Positions 24,951 to 31,914 of a stretch of DNA of 64,000 bases are shown piece by piece. A program made the position numbers and the translations under genes. The stretch comes from Streptomonospora nanhaiensis (GTDB lineage: Bacteria > Actinomycetota > Actinomycetes > Streptosporangiales > Streptosporangiaceae). The number at the start of each line of letters is the position of its first letter. The stretch's first letter is position 1. The notes beneath the pieces were generated by a model that saw only the letters and a list, made by a program, of their open reading frames with translations, was not told the DNA's origin and made no database searches. Location: assembly GCF_013410565.1 (NCBI RefSeq), contig NZ_JACCFO010000001.1, positions 5,146,001 to 5,210,000 of the forward strand, read 5' to 3'.

Positions 24951-26319
24951 CGGCGGGGGCCTTTCGGTACTCGGTGCGGAACAGTTCGGCGGGGTCCGCG
25001 ACGTCCACGACGTGGTTGAGGACGAACTCGTACGCGGGGCCGCGCTCGGTCTCGGCCGGCGAGAAGGGGAAGGCGGTGCTGGGCAGGTAGGACATGCCGG
25101 CCGCGGGCAGGTGCAGCAGGAGCGGGTTGGCGACCTTGGCGACGGCGGTGGCCGTGGCCTGGTCCGCCGCGTGGACCAGCAGCATGACCCCGACCTCGCG
25201 GGCGGGTCCGGTGTCGGGTTCGCGCTCCTTCAGGACGGCGTTGTGGCCGTAGAGCCGGATGTCCACGGCGTAGTCGTCGGGCCCCAGGTCCAGGGTCGCC
25301 CGCACCCGGTCGCCGAGGACCCGGAGCAGGAGCGCGGCCCACTCCTCGATCCCGGCCGTGATGCGGGGGTCGCGGATCGCGGTGAAGGACATCGTCTCGT
25401 ACCCGCTGATGCGCGCCCCCTCCAGCTTGACGGTGTGCTGGGCCGCGGGCTCGAACTCCGACCCCTCCACCCGGACGGTCCGCTCGTCCAGGGCGCGGTA
25501 GGTCGCCCGGGTGACGTCGATCGTGCCCGCCGGCTCGCGCATCCGGAACGGGTCGGCGGTCTCGTAGAGCATGTGCGCCGCCACGGAGGCGGGGGTGCAG
25601 GCCGCGGCCGGGTCGAGCGGTTCGACGGTGAAGCCGTCCCGGTCGATGGTGGCCAGCACCCCGCCGGCGCGCGGGTTGGTCGTGCACTGGCCGCCGCACT
25701 CCACGATCTTGGCGGCGTGCCAGGTCGGGCCCGGGGGCATGCCGCGCATCAGGGGGTAGGCGGCGGCCACGGCGGTGTCGGTGGCGCGCCCGGCCAGCAC
25801 GACCTGGGCGCCGCCGCGCAGCGCCGCCTCGATGGGCTCGTGGCCCATCATGCCGACGATGTGGGTGCAGTCCTCCAGGGTTCGGGCGTCGAGCGGGCCG
25901 AGCGGCGGCAGCGGGTGGACGGCGCCGGCCGCGAGGCGCCCGGCCAGCGCGGACGCCTTCTGCTCGCTGTAGACCGCGGCGACGGTCAGCCCCAGCCCTT
26001 CGGCGGCGATGATGTCCCCGGCGATGCCGGCGACCCAGTCCACCCCGGCGTCGGTGCCGCCGGTGCCGCAGGAGCCGACGACGAGCGGGATGCGCGCGGC
26101 GGACGCCGCCCGGAGCAGGACGCGCAGGTCGCACTCGACCTGGGCGCGGGTGGTCTTGGGCGAGGCCGATCCGAGGTAGAACGGGCCGGAGTCGGTGGAG
26201 CCGCCGTCGATCGCGATGACGTCGGCGCCCAGGGCGATGCCGCGCTCGACCGTCTCCGGGGGGAACCCGGCTCCGAGCATGCCGGCCGGTACGAGGATCC
26301 GCACTGCGGTGTCGTCCAT
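24943..26319 (-). CDS. AtuA/DUF1446 family protein (acyclic terpene utilisation-like)
   Basis: 458 residues. [63 protein letters not shown] and [26 protein letters not shown] are the strongly conserved parts of the DUF1446 domain. Family members appear in terpene, hydroxy-acid and cyclic-compound catabolism; the reaction is not established. Together with DUF4387 and RraA downstream it would process a small organic acid, with uptake formerly by the now-truncated MFS gene upstream. Confidence 0.88.
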   Translation of the reverse strand: MDDTAVRILVPAGMLGAGFPPETVERGIALGADVIAIDGGSTDSGPFYLGSASPKTTRAQVECDLRVLLRAASAARIPLVVGSCGTGGTDAGVDWVAGIAGDIIAAEGLGLTVAAVYSEQKASALAGRLAAGAVHPLPPLGPLDARTLEDCTHIVGMMGHEPIEAALRGGAQVVLAGRATDTAVAAAYPLMRGMPPGPTWHAAKIVECGGQCTTNPRAGGVLATIDRDGFTVEPLDPAAACTPASVAAHMLYETADPFRMREPAGTIDVTRATYRALDERTVRVEGSEFEPAAQHTVKLEGARISGYETMSFTAIRDPRITAGIEEWAALLLRVLGDRVRATLDLGPDDYAVDIRLYGHNAVLKEREPDTGPAREVGVMLLVHAADQATATAVAKVANPLLLHLPAAGMSYLPSTAFPFSPAETERGPAYEFVLNHVVDVADPAELFRTEYRKAPADA

Positions 26320-26392
26320 GTGGTCCTTCCTTGGTGGTGGCGGAGCGGCGGGTTCGGCGGGGGCGGCGGGCCTCTGGCGCCGGCCGTGGCAA

Positions 26393-26989
26393 TCACAGCG
26401 CCCGCGCCGCCCCGGCGCGGCGGCGCAGCGCGATCACGCGCAGCACCACGCCGACCGCCAGCGCGGCGAGCAGGGCGGCGTCGGCGAGCATGAAGCGCCA
26501 CCCGGTCACCTCGACCATGGCTCCGACCAGGGCCGGACCGAGGAAGCCGCCCGAGGCCCACCCGACCGTGTACAGGCCGGTGTAGGTGCCGAACACGCGG
26601 GCCGAGGGGGCGAGGTTCCACAGGATCACCGCCCCGTTGACCAAAAAGCCCGAGGCGCCGACCGCGCCCACGCTCAGGGCGACGGCGGCCGCGGCGGGGG
26701 AGTTCACCAGCGCCCCGGCCGTGAGCGAGGCGGCGAACAGCGCCATGCCGAGGGCCATGACGCGCAGCCGCCCCACGCGCTCGGACAGCAGCGCCGCGGG
26801 GAGCGCGGCGACGATGAAGACCACCCCGCTGGGCAGGGTGAGGCCGCCGGCGGCGCCGCGCGACAGCCCCAGCGCCTCCATCCCGTAGGGCGTGACCAGG
26901 GCCCGCGAGGCCGCCCAGGCGCAGCCGAACAGCAGGATGGCCAGGATGATGAGGAGCCGCTCGCGGCGGGGGTCGCGGCTGGGTGCGCC
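26393..26989 (-). pseudogene. MFS transporter lacking its N-terminal half
   Basis: The coding frame runs from about 26989 to the stop at 26393 and encodes only the second six-helix bundle of a major facilitator: LLIILAILLFGCAWAASRAL, LTLPSGVVFIVAALPAALLSERVGRLRVMALGMALF, GASGFLVNGAVILWNLAPSARVFGTYTGLYTVGWASGGFLGPALVG. A whole MFS protein is about 400 residues; here at most 198 remain, and the first ATG (26881) is inside. The 5' end meets the TetR remnant on the other strand at about 26985, showing a deletion. It stood at the head of the AtuA operon as the probable uptake system. Confidence 0.8.
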
Positions 26990-27240
26990 CCTCCGACGAG
27001 GACCCCCGGGCGCGGGCGGCCGTCTACGTCGCCTGGCTCCTGGCGCCCATGGCCTTCGGCGACCACGTGTCCCGCGCCATGGGTGCCGACATCACCGGCC
27101 TGGACACCACCCTGCGCTTCTCGCGCATCGGCCTGGACATGCTCACACACGGCCTGTTCGCCGACGACCGCTGGCTGCGCGCCTGGGACCGGGTCCGCGA
27201 GCGCCGCACCGGCACCACCGCCCCCGAGGAGAACACGTGA
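26983..27240 (+). pseudogene. TetR-like regulator, C-terminal fragment only
   Basis: About 85 residues (DPRARAAVYVAWLLAPMAFG, GLDTTLRFSRIGLDMLTHGL, FADDRWLRAWDRVRER) reading like the last helices of a TetR ligand/dimer domain, with no helix-turn-helix. A GTG at 26983 could start it, but that base lies in the overlap with the truncated MFS gene. It is therefore the surviving 3' end of a regulator that faced the MFS gene. Its stop overlaps the GTG of the downstream glycosyltransferase, so the two were an operon. The family assignment rests on composition and position, so it is moderate. Confidence 0.6.
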
Positions 27241-28517
27241 AGGCCCTTCTGCTGACCCACGGCACCCGCGGCGACGTGCAGCCCTTCCTGGCCCTGGCCC
27301 GCGCCCTGCGCGGGGCCGGGCACGGCGCGCTGGTCGCCGGCCCCGCCGCGAGCGCACCCCTGGCCGCCGAGTACGGCGTCGACTACCACCCCGTCGACGA
27401 CGGCCCCAACGCCCTGATGGGCGACCCCGACCTGGACGGCGCCATGGACACCGGGCTGCGGGGGCTGCGCGGCACCGCCGAGGCCGTGAAGGTTATGCGC
27501 CGCATCAAGCCGCTCATGTACCGCGTGTACTCCGACATGGCCGACGCGGCGGAGGGCGGCGCCGACCTGGTGGTGCACCACCCCGGCATGCCCGGCGGCC
27601 ACATCGCCGAGCGCCTCGGGGTGCCCGCGGTGCCCGCCCTGCTCCAGCCCACGTGGGTGCCCACCTCCGCCTTCCCCGCGGCCGGGTTCCCCGCCACCCG
27701 GGTCCCGGCCGCGCTGAACCGGACGACCTACCGCCTGCTGGCGCTGTCGGTGCGCGCCCTGGCGCCGGTGGCCGACCGGCTGCGCGCCGAGCGCCTGGGC
27801 CTGCCCCGCCGCCCGGGCCGCGACGACATCCTGCGCCAGGCCGACGGCGCGCCCTCCACCGTCCTGCAGGGCTTCAGCCGCCACCTGCTGCCCGCCCACA
27901 CCGGCTACCCCGACCGCGTGCACACCACTGGCTTCTGGTTCCTGGCCGCACCCGGGGCGGCCCTGGAGCCGCGCGTCGAGGAGTTCCTGGCGGCCGGCCC
28001 GCCGCCGGTGTTCATCGGGTTCAGCAGCATGCCCGGCACCGACCCGGCGCGCAGCGGCCAGGTGATGGCGGGCGCCGCGCGGGCGGCGGGGGTGCGGGCG
28101 GTCATCGCCTCGGGCTGGGGCGGCATCGACGCCTCCGCGCACAGCGGCGACGACGTGCTGGTCATCGACAAGGCCCCCCACGAACTGCTGTTCCCCCGCT
28201 GCGCGGCGGTCGTGCACCACGGGGGAGACGGGACCACGGGCGCCGCCCTGGCGGCCGGGCGCCCGCAGGTGGTCTGCCCCTTCTGGGGGGACCAGCCGTT
28301 CTGGGCCGAGCGCGCCCACGCCTCGGGCATCGCCGTCCGCCCGCTGCGGGGTCAGGAGTTGACCGCCGAACGCCTGGCGGCGGCGGTCGCCGAGGCCGCG
28401 ACCACCACCGCGCTGGCCGAGCGCGCCCGCGACCGGGGCGCCCTCGCCCGCGCCGAGCCCGGCGCCGAGGGCGCCGTCGCCGTCCTGGAGCGCGTCCGAT
28501 CCGGACTCCCGGCCTGA
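27237..28517 (+). CDS. GT1 family glycosyltransferase (UGT/sterol-glucosyltransferase-like)
   Basis: 426 residues from a GTG overlapping the previous stop. The N-terminal ALLLTHGTRGDVQPFLALARALRGAGH is the acceptor-domain signature of GT28/GT1 enzymes, and VVHHGGDGTTGAALAAGRPQVVCPFWGDQPFWAERA near residues 325-360 is the nucleotide-sugar binding motif of UGTs. It would glycosylate a lipid, macrolide or other small molecule; enzymes of this type also serve macrolide inactivation. The acceptor is unknown. It follows the TetR remnant, so its control has probably been lost. Confidence 0.9.
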   Translation: MKALLLTHGTRGDVQPFLALARALRGAGHGALVAGPAASAPLAAEYGVDYHPVDDGPNALMGDPDLDGAMDTGLRGLRGTAEAVKVMRRIKPLMYRVYSDMADAAEGGADLVVHHPGMPGGHIAERLGVPAVPALLQPTWVPTSAFPAAGFPATRVPAALNRTTYRLLALSVRALAPVADRLRAERLGLPRRPGRDDILRQADGAPSTVLQGFSRHLLPAHTGYPDRVHTTGFWFLAAPGAALEPRVEEFLAAGPPPVFIGFSSMPGTDPARSGQVMAGAARAAGVRAVIASGWGGIDASAHSGDDVLVIDKAPHELLFPRCAAVVHHGGDGTTGAALAAGRPQVVCPFWGDQPFWAERAHASGIAVRPLRGQELTAERLAAAVAEAATTTALAERARDRGALARAEPGAEGAVAVLERVRSGLPA

Positions 28518-28534
28518 GCCGGTGCCCGGCGGGG

Positions 28535-29197
28535 TCAGCCGCGCACCAGGCCCGACTGGTAGGCGACGATCGCCGCCTGGACCCGGTTGCCGACGTCCAG
28601 GCGGGCCAGCACCGAGCTGACGTGGGTCTTGACCGTGTCCTCGGCCAGGTGCAGGCGGCGGGCGATGGCGGCGTTGGACAGGCCCTCGCCGAGCAGCGCG
28701 AGCACGTCGCGCTCCCGAGGGCTCAGCGCCGCCAGGCGCCGGGCCGCGTCGGCGGCGGGTTCGGGGCGCTCGGGCTCGGAGCGGAAGCGCTCGGCCAGAC
28801 GCCGGGCCAGCCGGGGCGACAGGCACGCCCCTCCGGCCGCAACGGTGTGGACGCCGGCGATCAGTTCGCGCGGGTCGCCCGCCTTGAGCAGGAACCCGTT
28901 GGCGCCCTCGCCCAGCGCGCGGACCACGTACTCGTCCCTGCCGAACGTGGTCAGCACGGCCACGGCGGTGCCGGGGGAGGCGCGGCGCAGCCCGGCGATG
29001 GCGCTGAGACCGTCGCCGCCGGGCATCTGGATGTCCACCAGCGCCACGTCGGGCCGCTCGGCGGCGGCCAGGTCGACGAGCGCGGCGCCGGTCGCGGCCT
29101 CGCCCACGACGGCGATGCCGGGGTCGGCTGACAGGATCGTGCGCACCCCGACGCGGATCAGCGCCTCGTCGTCGGCGAGGACCACCCTGATCACCAT
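28535..29197 (-). CDS. NarL/LuxR-type response regulator
   Basis: 220 residues. Receiver: VLADDEALIRVG acid pair, phospho-acceptor Asp55 in VALVDIQMPG, TTFGRDEYVVRALGEGANGFLLKAGDP with the conserved Lys. C-terminal LuxR HTH: LSPRERDVLALLGEGLSNAAIARRLHLAEDTVKTHVSSVLARLDVGNRVQAA. The start ATG at 29197 overlaps the end of the kinase gene, so they form one unit. The divergent ABC transporter pair is the likely target, with repeats at 30866 and 30897 as binding-site candidates. Confidence 0.92.
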   Translation of the reverse strand: MVIRVVLADDEALIRVGVRTILSADPGIAVVGEAATGAALVDLAAAERPDVALVDIQMPGGDGLSAIAGLRRASPGTAVAVLTTFGRDEYVVRALGEGANGFLLKAGDPRELIAGVHTVAAGGACLSPRLARRLAERFRSEPERPEPAADAARRLAALSPRERDVLALLGEGLSNAAIARRLHLAEDTVKTHVSSVLARLDVGNRVQAAIVAYQSGLVRG

Positions 29198-30831
29198 CGC
29201 CCCGCCCCGCCTTCCGCGCCCGCGGTGTCCAGCCCGCCCCGGGGAGCGGCCCCCTCGGCGCTCTCGCAGCGCAGCGCGTCCCCGGCGGACCTGCGCGCCA
29301 GGTCGTAGCGGCACGTGCGGACCACGCGGTCGTCCTGGAAGCACACGCCGTAGACGAAGGCGGGCGACCACGGGGGCCCCGGCCGGGACCGGTAGTAGGC
29401 GCAGTCCGCGGAGGGTCCGGTCACGGCGGCCCGGCGCAGCTCCTCGGGGACGAGGGCGGTGTCCGGCAGCGACGCCTCCGGCAGCACGGCATCGGCCGCG
29501 CCCCGCTCCTGTCCCACGGTGACGCGGGCGTACTCCGCGGCGCTGAGCGCGGCGTCGCGGTCGAGGTGGGCGGCGTAGGCGTACCAGGCGACCACCAGGG
29601 GCAGCAGCAGCCCGACGCACACCCCCGCGATCTGCGCGAGTTCGGCGGGGACGCGCCGCGGGCGGCGGCCCTCAACCCCCTGGCGGGGAAGGGCGCCGGC
29701 GGCCCGGTGCGGAAGGACCGCGGCAAGGCGGAAGCCGCCGCCGGGGCGCGGCCCGGCGGCCAGCGAGCCGCCCGCCGCGCGCACGCGCTCGGCCAGCGCG
29801 GCCAGGCCGCGTCCGCCGCCGGAGGCCCCCTCCCGGGCGGTGCCGCCGGGCGGCCCGTTGGACACCGCGACCGTCGTCGCCCCCGCGCGGAGGGCCGGCC
29901 AGGTCGGCGGCGCGCCCGCGCGCCCCCGCCGCCGGGTCTCGACCGCGACCACCACCCGGGCGCCCGGCGCGTGCTTGGCGGCGTTGGTCAGGGCCTCGCG
30001 CACCACGGCCTCGGCCAGCCGCGCCACCGGATCCGGTCCCGCCACCTCGCGGCCGTCCCACTCCACCGCCATCCCGGCGGCGGCCGCCCGCCGCACCAGG
30101 CCGCCGATCCCGTCGGGGGCGGAGCGGCCCGGGCCGGACGCGGAGGCATCCCCGGTCCCGCCGTCCGCAGCGCCCGCAGCGCCCGCGTCGGCGTCGAGGA
30201 CGCCGATGATCCGCTGCAGCCGGTCGATGGCCGACATCGCGCCCTCGCGCAGGTCGCCCGCCGCGCTGCGGAACTCCGCCTCGGTCAGACCGGGGGCGAC
30301 CTCCAGCGCGCCGGCGCGTACCGCCATCAGGCTCAGCTCGTGGCCGAGGGAGTCGTGCATCTCCTCGGCGATCCGCGCGCGCTCGCGCAGCCGCTCCTGC
30401 TCGGAAACGGCGGCCAGCTCCCGCTCCAGCGACTCCGCCCGCTGCCAGCCGGCGCGCAGCAGGGCGCCGCGCTGGCGCAGGTGGCGGCCGACCAGCCAGG
30501 GCAGCACCCCGAACAGCACGGTGACGATGGCATCGGCCATGCCCGACCAGGGCTCGGCCCCCAGCACCGCACCCGCCAAGCACCAGGCGACGGTGCCGCC
30601 GAGCCACAGCGGCGCCGTGCGCGCCTCCGCCGACAGGCGGCCCGCCGCCACCGACCGCAGCGCCAGCAGCGGCAGGAAGACCGAGACGGGGCCGGTGGGC
30701 CCGGTCGTCGCCACCGCAGGCGGCCAGCGCGGCCGCCAGCCCGGCGTCGCGGACCCGCGACGGCCACCGGCGCGGCGGCGCCCCCGCCCCTGTGCCGGCG
30801 GCGCGGGGGAATCGTCCTCTTCCTCGCACAC
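29191..30831 (-). CDS. Sensor histidine kinase (HisKA_3) with C-terminal membrane/extracytoplasmic tail
   Basis: 546 residues from a GTG at 30831. The phospho-acceptor helix is ERARIAEEMHDSLGHELSLM (His159), followed by the HATPase domain (VVREALTNAAKHAPG N-box; GGGRGLAALAERVRAAGG). After the ATPase there is an unusual extension: a transmembrane helix (AGVCVGLLLPLVVAWYAYAA) and about 110 residues predicted outside with four cysteines (SADCAYY, YGVCFQDD, VRTCRYD, ALRCES). The N-terminal part has only three helices; at 30715-30755 another frame encodes a plausible missing first helix (DAGLAAALAAC), so a frameshift or different start is possible. Confidence 0.8.
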   Translation of the reverse strand: MCEEEDDSPAPPAQGRGRRRAGGRRGSATPGWRPRWPPAVATTGPTGPVSVFLPLLALRSVAAGRLSAEARTAPLWLGGTVAWCLAGAVLGAEPWSGMADAIVTVLFGVLPWLVGRHLRQRGALLRAGWQRAESLERELAAVSEQERLRERARIAEEMHDSLGHELSLMAVRAGALEVAPGLTEAEFRSAAGDLREGAMSAIDRLQRIIGVLDADAGAAGAADGGTGDASASGPGRSAPDGIGGLVRRAAAAGMAVEWDGREVAGPDPVARLAEAVVREALTNAAKHAPGARVVVAVETRRRGRAGAPPTWPALRAGATTVAVSNGPPGGTAREGASGGGRGLAALAERVRAAGGSLAAGPRPGGGFRLAAVLPHRAAGALPRQGVEGRRPRRVPAELAQIAGVCVGLLLPLVVAWYAYAAHLDRDAALSAAEYARVTVGQERGAADAVLPEASLPDTALVPEELRRAAVTGPSADCAYYRSRPGPPWSPAFVYGVCFQDDRVVRTCRYDLARRSAGDALRCESAEGAAPRGGLDTAGAEGGAGRW

Positions 30832-30865
30832 TCCGCACTCTAGCCAGCGCCGGGGCGTCGCCCCT

Positions 30866-30913
30866 CACCCGAAAGTGCCGGTCAGCGGTCCGGGACCACC
30901 CGAAAGCGGCAGT
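30866..30913. promoter_or_regulatory. Direct repeat in the divergent kinase/ABC promoter region
   Basis: CACCCGAAAG followed by TGCCGGT (30866-30882) is repeated as CACCCGAAAG followed by CGGCAGT (30897-30913), 31 bases apart, about three helical turns. The second copy is also flanked by AAGCGG and CCGCTT. It lies 40-80 bases from the kinase start and about 220 bases before the ABC ATPase start. Likely binding site for the LuxR-type response regulator; a TAGCGT -10-like element follows at 30958. Confidence 0.45.
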
Positions 30914-31133
30914 GGCTCCGGTCCGCTTGGGCGATGCCGCGGGCGCACCCGGCTCCCTAGCGTCGGACCGTCGCCGACCGGCGGGCGGCGGGCTCCGAGC
31001 GGGCGCGCGGACGGCGGCGACGCGTACGGCCCCGGCACGGGAGCCGCGGCGCCGGGGCCGGTGCCGGACGCCCGCACCGCGGCGCCGCGACCGCGCGCGT
31101 CCGTGACACCACGACAGGGAGCAGAGGACCGAC

Positions 31134-31910
31134 GTGCAGGACACCACGCAGTTCCCGGCGCCTACGCCGCCCGACCGTCCGGGCGGCCCGGCCGCCGTCG
31201 CCGCCCGCGGGGTGGTCAAGACCCACGGCACCGGCACCTCGTCCGTACGCGCGCTGGACGGCGTCAGCGTGGACTTCGCCCGCGGGGCCTTCACCGCCAT
31301 CATGGGCCCCTCCGGCTCGGGGAAGTCCACGCTGCTGCACTGCCTGGCGGGGCTCGACACGCCCACCTCCGGCAGCGTCCACCTGGGCGGCACGGACATC
31401 ACCCGACTGGACGACCGGCGGCTCACCCTGCTGCGGCGCGACCGGGTCGGCTTCGTCTTCCAGGCGTTCAATCTGCTGCCCACGCTCACCGCCGAGCAGA
31501 ACATCCTGCTGCCCGCCCAGATCGCGCGGCGGCCGGTCGACCGCGCCCGGTTCGACCACATCGTGGCGGTCACCGGCCTGGCCGACCGGCTGCACCACCT
31601 GCCCGCCAAGCTCTCCGGGGGGCAGCAGCAGCGCGTGGCCGTCGCCCGCGCCCTGCTGGGCGCGCCGGACGTCGTCTACGCCGACGAGCCGACCGGCAAC
31701 CTCGACTCCCGTTCGGGAGCGGAGGTGCTGGACTTCCTCGCCGAGTCCGCGCGCGGACTCGGCCAGACGGTCGTCATGGTGACCCACGACCCCGTCGCCG
31801 CCTCCTACGCCGACCGCGTCGTCTTCCTGCGGGACGGCCGCGTGGCCGACGACGTGGCCGCGCCAACGGCCGAGGCCGTGTCCGCCCGCCTTCTGGGACT
31901 GGAGGGCTGA
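31134..31910 (+). CDS. ABC transporter ATPase, MacB/LolD type
   Basis: 258 residues from a GTG. GPSGSGKSTLLHCLAGLDTPTSG is Walker A, RDRVGFVFQAFNLLPTLTAEQN the Q-loop region typical of MacB/LolD, KLSGGQQQRVAVARALLGAPDVVYADEPTGNLDS combines signature and Walker B, and VVMVTHDP the H-loop. It pairs with the permease 4 bases downstream. Drug or peptide efflux, or cell-envelope stress, is the usual role of this pair next to a two-component system. Confidence 0.92.
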   Translation: MQDTTQFPAPTPPDRPGGPAAVAARGVVKTHGTGTSSVRALDGVSVDFARGAFTAIMGPSGSGKSTLLHCLAGLDTPTSGSVHLGGTDITRLDDRRLTLLRRDRVGFVFQAFNLLPTLTAEQNILLPAQIARRPVDRARFDHIVAVTGLADRLHHLPAKLSGGQQQRVAVARALLGAPDVVYADEPTGNLDSRSGAEVLDFLAESARGLGQTVVMVTHDPVAASYADRVVFLRDGRVADDVAAPTAEAVSARLLGLEG

Positions 31911-31914
31911 GCCG

